From: Molossus alvarezi
Lineage: Eukaryota > Chordata > Mammalia > Chiroptera > Molossidae
Assembly (NCBI GenBank): GCA_037176705.1
Contig: CM073887.1
Coordinates: 23,935,501-23,999,500 of the forward strand
DNA: 64,000 nucleotides
Direction of reading: 5' to 3'
The notes under the pieces are model-generated. The model had not been told where the DNA came from, searched no databases, and saw nothing but the letters and a program-made list of their open reading frames with translations. A program made the translations under genes and the position numbers. The first letter of the stretch is position 1. Every line of letters starts with the position of its first letter. Of this stretch, positions 11,216 to 22,869 are shown piece after piece.

Positions 11216-11883
11216 AGGATCTTAACATACAAATTTCTCCAATATTGAAAGGTTATTTAAAATGAGACCAAATATAGACCAAGTCTAGAATCTCATACAC
11301 ATTTATCCAAACTTCAAGCTCCAAACAAGATTCTCAAGTCTGACAGACTATAACTAAGCTCTGTAGGAATAAAACACTTTGTGTTCCTCAGAGGGAGATG
11401 AGAACCAGGGTCTCATCAATTACTGCACACAACTCCAATATCAGAATTGTTGGGTGATGTCCCCTCCTTCTGGTTTGTTCTATAACTTATTAACTAAACT
11501 GCAAAGGGGTGTGGGAATAAAAAAAACAAGTTAAACTATTTTTTTTCAAGAATAAACACATAAAAAGGAAAACAACACGTTATACAGACCTGACACAGGT
11601 CTGGGAACTGTGTGAAGAATTACAGCTCACTCTTATAATAGTTCAATGCAGACCTTCACCGGCAAGACCTGAAATTTTGATTTATACAGATTAAGTAGAA
11701 CCTCAACGGGCTGCCAATCTATTTCAAACTTCTATATCATATTATGGTATCAGGCCTATCATATTATGTTATACAAATGATGCCCACCTTGCCTATGAAA
11801 GTTAGAGCTACCCTAGAATCTCACCATCTGAAACCAGAAAGACAATTCCAACAGAAGTATCTCCTACCTACAGACAACCATTA
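11216..11883. other. No gene or recognised repeat seen
   Basis: AT-rich, presumably unique DNA with a short chance frame at 11744-11938 that runs into the Tigger element. Confidence 0.35.
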
Positions 11884-12678
11884 TAGTAGGCCCCTTATCC
11901 ATGGGGGATATGTTTCAAGACACCAAAACTGCGGATAATACTAAATCCCATATATGCTGTTTTTCTTATACATACCTATGTTAAAGTTTACTTTACAAAT
12001 TAGGTACAGTAAGCAATTAGTAACAATAACTAATAATAAAATAGAACAATTATAACACTGCATTGTAATAAAAGATATGTGAATATGGTTTCCCTCAAGA
12101 TATCTACGCACTTAGACACTGTAGACCAAATTTTTAGGGTTTGAGGTCCAACAGCAAAGCTAGGATAAATTTCTCTCATCTTCTTCACAATTTCACAGTC
12201 AGAAGATTTGTTCTTAACATAGATCTTAGCAACCTTAGCATACAATTTTTTCTTTCCTTAAGTTGGAAACTTTCACCTCTGCACGTAAGGAAGCACTTTA
12301 CAACTTCTCTTTGACATATCCAAATTGCCAGCCTCACTACTCTTGTGCTTTGGGGCCATTATTAAATAAATTAAGAGTTTCTTGAACACAAGCACCATGA
12401 CACCACAACAGTGAATTGGATAACTTAAATAGCTACTAAGTGCCTAACAGGTGAGTAGTGTACACGACGTGGATATGCTGGACAAAGGGATGATTAATGT
12501 CCCCGGCGGACAGAGCAGGATGACACATGATTTCATCATGCTACTCAAAATGGTGCACAATTTAAAACTCATGAATTGTTTCTTTCCAGGATTTTTGATT
12601 TAATATTTTCAAACTTTAGTTGGTCATGGATAACTAAAACTGCAAAAAAGTAAAACCATGGATAAGGGGGGACTACTA
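11884..12678 (-). mobile_element. Fossil Tigger (pogo-type) DNA transposon
   Basis: The ends are inverted repeats: TAGTAGGCCCCTTATCCATG at left, and at right the complement of TAGTCCCCCCTTATCCATGG, next to TA dinucleotides. Internal blocks ('aaattaggtacagtaagcaa', 'atgatttcatcatgctactc') match the theme of Tigger elements of Tc1/mariner-pogo type. The interior holds a broken transposase start on the minus strand. Both ends and a shortened interior survive, so it is a deleted, inactive copy. Confidence 0.85.
12030..12359 (-). pseudogene. Tigger transposase N-terminal remnant
   Basis: Read on the minus strand, an ATG at 12359 opens MAPKHKSSEAGNLDMSKRS, the usual Tigger/jerky transposase start. 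A stop and frame shift follow. The frame from 12245 then reads YAKVAKIYVKNKSSDCEIVK and MREIYPSFAVGPQT. This is the CENP-B-like helix-turn-helix region that binds the element ends. No DDE catalytic domain remains, and the frame runs into unrelated sequence by about 12110. Clearly non-functional; the family call rests on these two peptide blocks. Confidence 0.85.
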
Positions 12679-12689
12679 TGTACTGCTTT

Positions 12690-13822
12690 CCATAGATGCT
12701 GGAACTGTCATCAAAGTATTTCTCATTACCTTGGTGAATGAAGTATCTTCTAGACCTCTCTGTGGATAATGGTGGACAGGGAAAAGGAGAGGTGGGAGTA
12801 GTGTCATTGAAAAACCCATTCCATCAGTCCAATTTCCCTTAGTCTTTTGACTTCTTCCTCTAATTATATTATGAGTTTGTAGGCATTCAACTTCATTTAG
12901 TATAGATCAAAGGCACAAACAGTACAACTTCTCCTACCTGCTTGAGCAAGAATATGAATCCAAAATCTCTGGTAATTGCACCATGCCAATACACTGAGCC
13001 AAGCAAAAAGCATGATTCCTACTCATCATCAGAACCCATTTCTCCACATATTCCTGAAGTTTTTGCTAAGATGCTAGCAAAAATTTTTTAATGTTGATAG
13101 ACAATGTTTTTCTTCCTACCTTAACTATGCAAAGGCAAAGCATGCTACAATATGACTCCAGTTACAGATCTGGAAAGAACAGGACTGTGGGAAGGGGTAT
13201 GAGGAAACTAGCTTCCCTTGAAGGGTAACTATCATAAGCAAGATAGCTACAGGTGTTCAAAGAAGACAAGGAAAGGAAGCTTCTGTCAGCAAGAGGCTTC
13301 ATGGAGTTTGGAGACTTGTATTATGTTTCCATAATTCCCTATATAAAGTAAATTTACTCAAAAGATTATTACTCTAGCTGTGACTTCATTAACTTCATCT
13401 CCATTCAAAACATGAATCAGTTAAAAAAAATTATTAGCAGCCATAAATATAGCATATGTCCAATAAGAAGGAGGGGCATTTATTACATTGCTTTCCATCT
13501 CCCCAAATTTTCTTAAAATTAGACAATATAAGATTTTCTATTTGGTTAATTTGTTATGTATTTAATATTAACGGTCACAACTTCTACACACTAAGATGAG
13601 GCAGCATTAAGGCACTCAAATGCAAGAGCAATTAAATTTAAGCCTCTAGAGGGCAGCATTTCTCATAGGATAGACAAGTTTGATTTTAATAAAAAAAGGA
13701 ATTCTACTGTCCAAGAAGTTTAAGAAATGCAAGATAAGCAAGTTTTAGCAATATTTTTCTTGTAAGATTTTCAGTGTTTAATATATCATTGTTCATTATA
13801 AAGTTTTAATAGGCTATTATTA
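12690..13822. other. No gene or recognised repeat seen
   Basis: AT-rich DNA with no family or exon recognised. Weakly pyrimidine-rich segments only. Confidence 0.35.
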
Positions 13823-13826
13823 CAGT

Positions 13827-13921
13827 ACAGTGTTCCTTCAAACTTATTTAATCCCAGAACCCTTTCTTCAAGGATCATCTCTAGTAACTATTTCTATAGA
13901 GTGCATTTTGGGAATAATACA
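13827..13921 (+). mobile_element. Short hAT-type MITE (MER-like)
   Basis: CAGTGTTCCTTCAAACTTAT at left, 'aatcccagaaccctttcttc' inside and 'gtgcattttgggaataata' at right follow the theme of old hAT-Charlie MITEs (CAGTGTTTCTCAAACTT...TTTGGGAAACxCTG). Subfamily not assigned; no target duplication seen. Confidence 0.45.
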
Positions 13922-14135
13922 GTGGCCACATTTTTCTCAAGACAAGTTTTACTTGCTTCTTTATTCATGGACATACTCTTCTAATTTTGAAAGCAGGTCT
14001 TTATAGACATCTCCCTGTATTCAGGGACCATGACTGAGAATGGAACAAAACCTGGCAAGAGCTTGCGTTTATTTTGTGGAAATCAGAAACATGGAGAACT
14101 TGATGCTTGGCTTGCTCAAAGGACAACAGCAAATA

Positions 14136-14268
14136 AAAGGGTTGGCAAAAGTGGGTTTACATTTATAAGTATGCAAAGCACAGAGTTTATTATTGTATTA
14201 TTATTTATTCTTCTATTACACATTTTTTTCCCTATGAATAACTGGAAACCTACTTTTGCCCACCCCTG
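14136..14268. mobile_element. Mariner-type MITE, 133 bp, flanked by TA
   Basis: Terminal inverted repeats pair AAAGGGTTGGCAAAAGTGGG (left) with CAGGGGTGGGCAAAAGTAGG (right, complement). TA lies at 14134-14135 and 14269-14270, the mariner target. The interior ('agagtttattattgtatta') has no coding capacity. A longer shared flank AAATAAAAG (14131-14139, 14270-14278) makes the exact edge slightly ambiguous, but the TA solution aligns the ends best. Confidence 0.8.
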
Positions 14269-14517
14269 TAAATAAAAGAAAAAGTTTAGTGCTATAAATA
14301 GTTAAAATATGGACCCTCTTAACTTTAAAAACCACAAAGGAGTTGAAGTATACTTAATAAGATATTTTCATATTTATCCAAACTCAGAATATTAAATATT
14401 TGAGCACCATTCATAATCTTTCCACAATTCATGTAAACTGAAATTCAGTTTCCTAATCTAAAGGTCTATTGTAAACCTGATGAGACCTCTATAGATCTCT
14501 ATAGATAAAACATTCTT

Positions 14518-14664
14518 TTTTTAAAATTTTTTATTTATTAATTTGTTTTTGTTACAGATGTTTCTCTTTTTCCCCCACTGACACCCTCCTCCCCTTCCCC
14601 CTCACCCCATCCCCAGCTTTGTTGTCTATGTTCAATGGTCATGCATACATGCATGTAAGTTCTG
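14518..14664 (-). mobile_element. 5'-truncated L1/HAL1 3' end with a 16-bp TSD
   Basis: Flanked by perfect 16-bp duplications TAGATAAAACATTCTT (14502-14517 and 14665-14680). Read on the minus strand it runs 'catgcatgaccattgaac' ... 'ggggaggagggtgtcagtgg' ... 'gagaaacatctgtaac' and ends in an A-rich tail. This is the same 3' end type as the larger minus-strand element at 52681-54886. Confidence 0.85.
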
Positions 14665-14684
14665 TAGATAAAACATTCTTAATT

Positions 14685-15880
14685 TTACTTGTAAGAGGGA
14701 ATTTAAACAAAATTACTCCCCAATTTTTGGTCTTTCACCAAAATGATAAAAAGTTTTTAGAATACTGTATAGACATTTTCCCACTCTCCAAGTATTCTAA
14801 TAATAGGAGATCAAGCCATGATTTCAAATAAAATGTATGTCCAAATGCTTTCTTAATTACTAAATATAATTTTACCCATAAAGAGGGCTTAAAATGTTTC
14901 TTTTTTAATGTTTCATGACTATGAGGCATGCCACAAAGTAAATGCATGTAATTCTAAGCAGCTCTTTCCAGGGTTCTTGATTCAGAAATCCTCTTGGTAC
15001 TCGGCCAGTGACATTAGCATTATCTAAAGAGACTATAATCCCTAGTCTCAAGTCACCAAAATACTTTAAGAAAGTATATAACTAACTCTCTAAGTTTTAA
15101 TTTCCAGACCTGGAAGTACAGTACATGACCAACAACCAAAGCTTTTATTTCTAATACAGTTCATTTCCATTTCTATTATTACACAGAGAAATAAAACTAG
15201 TCAGTATCTATTAACTATTCAGCTGAAACAATTTTTTTCTACACACCAATGTAGTAATGGTGCAATGTATTTACTTAATTTTTTTTTTTTTTTTGTAAAT
15301 AACAAGTTGCAGTGATGCCTATGTAAGTCAAAACTGGTAACTAAATAGATAATTTTTCACTTTAATTTTAACTTTCTTCTTATATTTTAACATTTTGAAT
15401 ATAATTAAGTTACTTTCCTTAACTATAAAAACAAATGGACAAAGTGGGTGATAGACACATTTTTTTAAATTAAAATGAAGGTATTCTACCTATGCAGCAT
15501 CAAGTGGCGATATAGAAACTAAGGTACTACTACCAGAATAGTGAAATGAGACTGCAAGAAGGTATTCCACCAATTTTACTATTAATGATAATTACAATTA
15601 GCTGTGGCAGAGCAAAATAAAAAGCTGTTTCTTACATAAAATTTTTTTCAAATAAAAATGTGGACAATATCTAGAGGCATTTTCAGCAAATACACAGTTA
15701 ATTTTATATGGATATTTTACAAAAAGTAGACCTTTAATTAAGCCACCAAACAATTGTCCACTACATGAAAGACCTAACAGTATCAAAAACCAATAGATTC
15801 AAAATTTGAGAAATTATTACTTTTTTTAAACTTTAGTCATGTGATATGAGACACTGACAAATTAAAAATTTAGGAATATT
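14685..15880. other. No gene or recognised repeat seen
   Basis: AT-rich DNA with a poly-T run near 15280. Short chance frames only (14619-14947, 15598-15786). Confidence 0.35.
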
Positions 15881-15899
15881 TTATTTGACAAAAACTTCC

Positions 15900-17223
15900 A
15901 AATTTAAGAAGAAATGTTGATGTGTAGCTTAAAAATCAAAATCATGACATAGACATTTTTATCTTTTACATTTGTCAAAGAATTTCAGCTATATACGTTA
16001 AAAAATTCCTGTTTATCAAACAGAGAGCTGTAACTATGTCAGGTTAAAAATCGGCACATATGGGGTTTTAAAGGAAGAAGTGATGTTTCTCTTACTGTTT
16101 TGTTCCACTCTATGATGCACATTGAAAATATTTATGTTCAGCATTCTAAAGCAGACTATAAAAAACATCATGGATTAAATTGTTTACATTGTTAAGTATG
16201 TCACAACAAATTATATGAATCCCAAGCACTTCATGAAACTGTTTTAAAAAATCAGAAAACAATGCACTTCATAATTTTGTGTTTTTTCTAATTGGTTAAA
16301 TAGTGGAAGAATTTCACAAAGATTTACTGTATTGTTAACACTGATTCAAGAAAGAATTTCTTTTCAATATTCAATCGTCAAAGATAGAAATGGTAGTATT
16401 CTTTACATTTCTCACTGGTATCTCACCTCACTACATGTAAACAAGCTTAATCTGAAGCATTTAAGAAAGGAAAAGTTTATTTATGACCTAGTAACACAGC
16501 TATGGAAAATTATATTGAAATTGAAAGTTTTTATAATATAAACCAATAATAAAGATGTCACATCTTTCCCTAACATGAATCAATATACATAAGATTTTAA
16601 TCATAATGAACAGTGTTATGAAAACTGGCGGCAAAAATGACAAAAAATATTTGATAAAATTTAGAGTTGTTTTTCAACTTATGCAATATCCTTTGGAATT
16701 TGATGTTAATAATACTGAGTTGACACAAGAGTTAGTGAATTTGCTTAATTTGAATAGCACAATTTTGAAACTAATAAGCTTTACTTCAGTGTGTAATAAA
16801 TTATACTAAAAAGCATGAATCGGTTTTATCAATTTGGGTGCAAATTTTGAAAGAAAAATATATTTTGGTACTTAATTCAAATATTACAAACCATAAGTAT
16901 GTTGGGAACAACTTAGATATGTGAATCTATGTTTTCAACCATAAACTATGAAATCTAAATGAAAGTCAAGCATTTCTCATGAAAATTTAAGTGACCAAAT
17001 TGAGATGTAAAATATCTACCAGGTTTTGAAGAGTTGTGCCAAAAAAGTAAAATATCTCAATATTTTTATATTGATTATCAGTCAGAATGATATATTTTGG
17101 ATATATCAGGTTAAGTAAAATATATTCAAACTAATTTACTTGTTTTTATGCTTTTTAAAATGAGGTTACTGAAAAATTTTAAATTACATATGTGGCTCAA
17201 ATTATATTTCTGTCACAGTGCTG
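15900..17223 (+). mobile_element. Fossil autonomous hAT transposon
   Basis: The right end matches that of a known old mammalian hAT family: 'acatatgtggctcaaattat', 'atttctgtcacagtgctg' (consensus theme ATATTTCTATTGGACAGCGCTG). Inside, 'gatatattttggatatatca' and 'gagatgtaaaatatctacc' recur in the internally deleted relative at 21957-22262, in the same orientation. Upstream lies transposase-derived sequence. The left end was not found, so the start is a guess. Confidence 0.7.
16075..16809 (+). pseudogene. hAT transposase remnant
   Basis: Two open stretches read as hAT transposase C-terminal region. The 16332-16541 frame contains LTSLHVNKLNLKHLRKEKFI and YDLVTQLWKIILKLKVFI, matching the usual 'hxxLNxKLQGKxxxIxDLxxxxxxFxxKLxLF' block. 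The 16606-16809 frame contains FQLMQYPLEFDVNNTELTQE and LVNLLNLNS, matching the 'NPFxxxVxxxPxxLQxELIDLQxxxxLK' block near the end of these proteins. Frame shifts and stops separate the pieces. The order and spacing are right for one protein; no catalytic residues can be confirmed. Non-functional. Confidence 0.72.
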
Positions 17224-17958
17224 TTCTGCGCAAGATCAACTAAGGATGAACATAATTAAGTTCTTAGGAGAAGAGCACATTCTTTAGAACATTGCTATCA
17301 ACTACAAAAAAAAAAAAAAAATCACCTTGAAAGTTCACATTATGATTGCCCATCACATTATATGCACAACACACAGTGAACAAGTCTCAGCAGAATATAA
17401 ATTTGTCCAAGGAAGATTCAATGATACACAATGTTTTGAAGCATTTGCCACTTCAGTATTACAACAGCTTAGTCTTTTATAAAAACTAAAACAGGGGAAA
17501 CCCATTCTCTAGGAAACTAGTTGTAGAATATAACAGCAGCAAATTATATAAAGATAAGAAGTGGTAAAATAGGATGCTTATTAAGAACAAAGACACAACA
17601 CATATGAAAGCCAAAAAAATGTGATACTATAATAGTTACACATTCCTATTTTGCTGCAACAGGGATAGCACCTCACACAAACAGCAGAATGGCAAACCAA
17701 AACTAATAGCACTTTTAAGTTAGTGAATTGTAATTTGTCGGAAAATAGAAACAAGTATTGTGCACCCTCATGCTTTCCACAGAAGCCCTGGAGAGTACCC
17801 ATCATACGATACTAAATTTATTTCTTTAGAATTGACTAAGTATAGTATGTTAAATGCTTAAAGTAACTTATAATTTTGGTTTTCTTAAGAATGAAGAGTA
17901 AAAATAGCACTTAAAGTGCCTAAAGAGTTTTTTTAAGTAAACAAACACACAAAAAATT
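17224..17958. other. No gene or recognised repeat seen
   Basis: AT-rich DNA with a 17-A run at about 17306. Nothing assignable. Confidence 0.35.
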
Positions 17959-17959
17959 T

Positions 17960-18844
17960 ATATTCTAAACACCATGATACATAAGGATAGACATATACAC
18001 CAATGGGACAGTACTGAAGTCAGACATTAAACTATACATCTATAGCCAATTGATTTTAAGCAACAGTGCCAAGTCCACCTAATGAAGAAAAAATAGTTTT
18101 TCAACAAATAGTGCTGGGACAACTGTACCATATACAAAAGTAAACTTAAACTTGACCAAAGAACCGAATATGAGCTAAAATCATAACCTCTTCCACAAAA
18201 ACACAGGGGTAAATCTTCATGACCTTGGACTGCCATGATTTTGGCAATGGATTCTTAAATATGACACCAAAGTATGAGAAATCAAAGAAAAAATAGACAA
18301 ACTGGACTTTATCAAAATTAAAAACTTTTGTGCATCAAAGTAAGTCAGCCAACCAAATGGGTGAAAATATTTGTAAACCATGTATCTGATAAGGGCTTAA
18401 TATTCACAATATATAAAGAATTCCTAACAACACAAGAACAAAAAGACAAACCACCCAATTTAAAAATGGGCAAAGACTGGCCGGTTTGGCTCAGCGGTTA
18501 GAGCCTTGGCCTGTGGTCCTGAGAGACCCGGGTTCGGTTCCCGCTAAGGGCGCGTACCTCGGTTGCAGTTTGTCCCCGGCCCTGGTCGGTTGTGCGGGTG
18601 GCAGCCACTCGATGTGTTCCTTTCACATCGATGTTTCTCTCTCTCTCTCTGTTCCTCTCTCTCCCTCCCACTCTACCTGAACAAAAAATGGAAAAATGTC
18701 CTCGGGTGAGGATAAAAAAAAAATAAAAATAAAAAAATAAAAATGGGCAAAGGACTGGATAGACATTTCTCCAAAGAAGGTATATTAAGTGGCCAATAAG
18801 CACATGAAAAAATGCTCGACATCATTAGTTATTAGAAAAACACA
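17960..18844 (+). mobile_element. L1 ORF2 3' end, interrupted by a SINE
   Basis: Clear L1 coding DNA: 'ggatagacatatacaccaat', 'aatagtgctgggacaactgt', 'cttcatgaccttggactgcc', 'tttgtgcatcaaag', 'aatttaaaaatgggcaaaga' and, after the SINE, 'tagacatttctccaaagaag' and 'aaaatgctcgacatcattag'. It encodes the C-terminal part of the L1 reverse transcriptase protein, but frames are broken. The SINE at 18477-18738 splits it. It ends near 18844, where another SINE is inserted, and does not continue as L1 beyond. Confidence 0.9.
18477..18738 (+). mobile_element. VES SINE, type A, inserted in L1, with TSD
   Basis: Close to full type A: CTGGCCGGTTTGGCTCAGCG, B box GGTTCGGTTCC, TGTCCTCGGGTGAGGATAAA. TSD AAAAATGGGCAAAG (18462-18475 and 18739-18752) is L1 sequence, so the L1 is older. 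High similarity to consensus suggests a young copy. Confidence 0.95.
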
Positions 18845-19100
18845 AGCCCTGGCCGGTTTAGCTCAGCAGTTAGGGCGTCGGCCTGCGGTCCAGAGAGACC
18901 CGGGTTCGGTTCCCGCTAAGGGCATGTACCTCGGTTGCAGTTTGTCCCCGGTCCTGGTTGGGTCGTGTGGGTGGCAGCCACTCGATGTGCCCTTTCACGT
19001 TGATGTTTCTCTCTCTTTCTCTTCCTCTCTCTCTCCCTCCCTCTATATCTGAACAAAAAAAGGAAAAAATGTCCTCAATGAGGATAAAAAAAGAAAAAAA
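18845..19100 (+). mobile_element. VES SINE, type A, with TSD
   Basis: GCCCTGGCCGGTTTAGCTCA head, B box GGTTCGGTTCC, end TGTCCTCAATGAGGATAAAA (two-base loss in the usual GGGTGAGG). TSD AGAAAAACACAA at about 18833-18844 and 19101-19112. Confidence 0.95.
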
Positions 19101-19264
19101 GAAAAACACAAAACTTCTTAAAGTACTACTCCAGAAAATAAAGTCTGGAATTCTATTATTTCTCTTCAAAAAGAATTTGGCATGATTTCTATTCTCTTTT
19201 GCTTATCAAATGCAATATGGATGTAACAGAAAGAACAGGAGTTTGCTTGCTTGCTTGCTTGCTT

Positions 19265-19461
19265 ATTTATTTATTTATTACTGATTTTTTAGAGAGAGAT
19301 ACAAACATCAATGTGAGGGAGATACATCAATTGGCTGCCTCCTGCACACCCCCTACTGGGGATGGAGCCCATAAACCAGGCATGTGTTCTGACCGGGAAT
19401 CGAACTGGGACCTCTCAGGCCAAGGAATGAAGCTCAATCCACTGAGCCACACCAGCTGGGC
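19265..19461 (-). mobile_element. VES SINE, type B
   Basis: Reverse copy: an ATTT-rich tail next to (GCTT)n at 19245-19262, then CATCAATGTGAGGGAGA, a B-box complement GGGAATCGAACTGG, and TGAGCCACACCAGCTGGGC at the 5' end of the element. Confidence 0.9.
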
Positions 19462-19490
19462 AAGAGCTTATTTAAAAGCAGAACTACCTG

Positions 19491-19762
19491 GCCCTGGCCA
19501 GTTTGGCTCAGCGGTTAGAGCGTCGGCCTGCGGTCTGGAGAGACCCGGGTTCGGTTCCCGCTAAGGGCACGTACTTCGGTTGCAGTTTGTCCCCAGCCCT
19601 GGTTGGTCGTGTGGGTGGCAGCCACTCGATGTGTCCCTTCACATCGATATTTCTCTCTCTCTCTCCCTTCCTCTCTCTCCCTCCCACTCTATCTGTACAA
19701 AAAGTGGAAAAATATCCTCGGGTGAGGATAAAAAATAAAAATAAATAAAAAAATAAATAAAT
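19491..19762 (+). mobile_element. VES SINE, type A, perfect TSD
   Basis: Full-length type A copy with AAATA-rich tail. TSD AAAAGCAGAACTACCTG is exact (19474-19490 and 19763-19779), so this is one of the youngest insertions in the window. Confidence 0.96.
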
Positions 19763-19781
19763 AAAAGCAGAACTACCTGGA

Positions 19782-20878
19782 TTAGCATCCGGACCTCTGC
19801 ATTGGTGGCATGACCATAGGCAATTACTCAAAATTTCTAATCCTCCACTTTTTAATCTGTAAACAAAGTCCAAAAAATCCATAGTTTCCTCTTTCCTGTT
19901 TGTACTCCCTTATCTCTTCTCCTCTGCTTACCAGTTTAGGTAATCAAATTTCTAGTGTATATACCTTTTGATCCAGTAATTTCACTTTGGAGAAAATATC
20001 CTGCAGAAAATAAGAAAGTTCTGTATGTGTTATTACTATGAAAAGATCTTTAAGATATACTGTGAAATAAAAACATAAAGTCTGTATTCCATGCTCTCTT
20101 TTCTATAAAATGGAAGAGAATACCACTATGTATTTAGATATATCTGTGTGTGCATGCACACACATGCATGCACACATAAAGACATTCTGGAAATATTTTT
20201 AAGTACTATATATATTTAAGAATTTCATGTTTACTATTTCAGCCATGTTAAAAGGAGGAAAAGATGAACTTCACTTGGATAAGAGGAAAAATAAAACTGT
20301 GGCCCCAGAATATACAAACTGCTAATAGTTTTAACCAGAAAATGAATGATATGAATGAGTTCCATGTATCAAACCCTGATTCAAATGAGGTGTTTTTTCA
20401 CATTATATGAAAATGAATAGGTCTCTGTTTGACATAATGAACAAATCCAGGAAAGAAATTCTCTTTGTTCTACTATAGTGTTTCTCTTTATTCTGTTCTA
20501 ATACTTGTCTTTCTGAAAGTCTCCAGAATACATACATATACAATGTTTATACACATTCATTCATTCCTTGGCTTATCAATGTAGATGTTCACTGTTAAAA
20601 TTTTAGATCATTTTAAAATGAATTGATTTGACAAATTTATCTAAATTGTCCACAGAGTCTATCATTCAGATGTAGCACATATTTTAGAAATACTAAGAAA
20701 CAATACAATAGAAAAGAAGAGTGAAAACAAAAGTAACTTGGGGCCAAATTTTGTAAGACTTTTAATGCAAACTAAGTATTTTCTATTATGTTGTATGAAA
20801 ATATGAAAAAAATGAGGGAAGATGTGAAGAAAGAATGTTCTCGGAAAATAAATGTGATCTCAAAAGCTGGTGGATTAT
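19782..20878. other. No gene or recognised repeat seen
   Basis: AT-rich DNA with a short alternating (TG/CA) stretch at about 20148-20175. No gene or family recognised. Confidence 0.35.
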
Positions 20879-20879
20879 T

Positions 20880-21345
20880 CAGACTAGTCAAAAATTAGAA
20901 GTAACCCAAATGTTCATCAGGTGATGAATAGATAAACAAAATGAGGTATTTCCACACAATGGAATACTATTCAGCCATAGAAAAGAATGCACTACTGGTA
21001 CACAGCATAAAATGGAAGAACCTTGAAAACATTATGCTAAGTGAAATAAGCCAAACACAAATGGCCATATATTGCATGATTCCATCTATATAAAATGTCC
21101 AAAATAGGAAAATCCATAAAGATAGAATATAAACTGGTGGTTGCCTGAGAACTGGGGGGGAGAAATGGGAATTGACTGCTAATGGACATGGGGTTTTTCT
21201 TTTCAGGGTGAAGAAAATGCTATAGAATTAGATAGCAGTGATACTTGCAAAATTTCATAAATATACTAAAGCCCACCAAACTGTACACTTCAAAAGGATA
21301 AATTTTCTGGTATATACTTTATATCTCAATAACAAAGAAAGCTGG
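20880..21345 (+). mobile_element. L1M 3' UTR
   Basis: 'acccaaatgttcatcaggtg', 'atggaatactattcagccat', 'aaacattatgctaagtgaaa', 'tgcatgattccatctatat', 'gaactgggggggagaaatgg', 'gactgctaatggacatgggg' and 'acactttatatctcaataa'-like end follow the L1M 3' UTR from start to end. Confidence 0.88.
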
Positions 21346-21955
21346 CAGTATGTGTAAAAGACTGCAGGCAGGAAAAATAGAAAGCAACTGTTTTGGTTTA
21401 GCAATGAGTACATAAAAGCCATCAAGGCTTCCACAGTTAATCCCAATCCAGGGAGCACTATTCAGAGTCTTATGCTCCAGAGAGCACCCCTCACAGATAC
21501 CCTGTAGACTGGATATAGCCTGGAAATACAAACAATAAATTTAAACAAAGAGGCAATAGGACTGTCAATGATACTTAAGTGTCTGAAAAAGAGGAAGGAA
21601 TTAAGACCAAAAAAATAAAATAAATCTATTTTCTCTCTGATTGAAAATGCAACATTCACAAAGAGAAAATTCAACAACGGTTAACATTTGTTATCTTGGG
21701 ATTAAGGAAATAAGGTCAATTTGTAGTCTCTTATCCAGATTTCTCCAAATTTTCAACAATGACATTACTTATATAATGAGGAAAATGCAGAAAAATGTAT
21801 TTAACTTTATAAAGAAAACACTTTGTATCTCAATCACATAAACCATTCTGAAACACCAGCGCCCTAACCTATTAGAGTCAAACATCCTTAAAGCCAATTT
21901 CTTGAGGAGGTCATACACTACAGTAATTTAAATTAAAAAAAAGTTCATAATTACA
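21346..21955. other. No gene or recognised repeat seen
   Basis: AT-rich DNA; short frames on both strands, none with features of an exon. Confidence 0.35.
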
Positions 21956-21956
21956 T

Positions 21957-22262
21957 CTGCACTGTCTAATATGGTAGCCACTAGCTAGTGACACTTGAAA
22001 TATGGCTAAGTCCACATTGAGATGTCCTATTAAGTATAAAAGTATGCACCAGATCGCAAAGTTACTTCTAAAATAAGAATCAAAACCTCATTAATACATT
22101 TTCACATTAATTTCATGTTGAAATGATATTTTGGATATATTATATTAAATAAAATATACTATTAAAATTATCGTCAGCTGCTTTTCATTTTTCCTAATGT
22201 AGCTATGAAATCACTTTAATTTAGATATCTGGCTTGCATTATATTTCTATTGGACAATGCTG
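21957..22262 (+). mobile_element. hAT MITE, 306 bp, both ends kept
   Basis: Ends CTGCACTGTCTAATATGG and (complement) CAGCATTGTCCAATAGAA match the family ends CAGYGCTGTCCAATA. The inside shares 'atgatattttggatatatta' with the fossil hAT at 15900-17223. Flanking octamers AATTACAT and TGTTAGAT match at 5 of 8 positions, in line with a worn 8-bp target duplication. Non-coding, deleted derivative. Confidence 0.78.
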
Positions 22263-22269
22263 TGTTAGA

Positions 22270-22868
22270 TGGCAGCTAAATGAGCTTTTTGAGAGCTTTA
22301 CTAGAGTTCTCCCGTGGCCCTCCTTTTTCTTATGCTCCAGGAAGACTCTTCCCAGAGTGCTTTCTGCACTAGAAAACACTATATGTACCAAGCAACATGA
22401 AACAAGCAATAATCACAGGAAGTGACTAGGAGGGACATCTTTTATGTTTCCTAAAACTCAAACTGTACTATGAATCTTAACAAGAAAACCTGAGATGAGC
22501 ACATTTTGAGATTGTCTTAGGGGTTATGACTATCTTAAGTAACAGATGAAAAGCCTCAGATAGTAACATTGTGAAATTTTTTTAGGAGCTTGGAATTTCT
22601 AGTTTATGGCCCTACAAAGATAGTAGTAGAAAGGTGGATGAGGAAACTATGCAAGCATATACAATGGTTAGGAGAACCAACTTTGAATATTCTGGGGAAA
22701 AAAATATATAGGCAAAGTAGAGGTTAAGAATATCCCAGAACTGTGTTTAGAAAGCTTCAAGGAGAATCATTTCACTCCTACATTGAAGAAATAAATCTAA
22801 GACCTAATAAAGAAAGGAATATTTTACAGATATAATTAAAATCCCTAAACAGTTGACTTTAAATTAGG
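22270..22868. other. No gene or recognised repeat seen
   Basis: Mixed AT-rich DNA, nothing assignable. Confidence 0.35.
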
Positions 22869-22869
22869 G

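Noticed and set aside
18486..19882. Many recurring open frames of the type MAQRLERRPAVQRDPGSVPA
   Set aside because: The same peptide pattern recurs at every type A SINE; it is the SINE consensus read in one frame.
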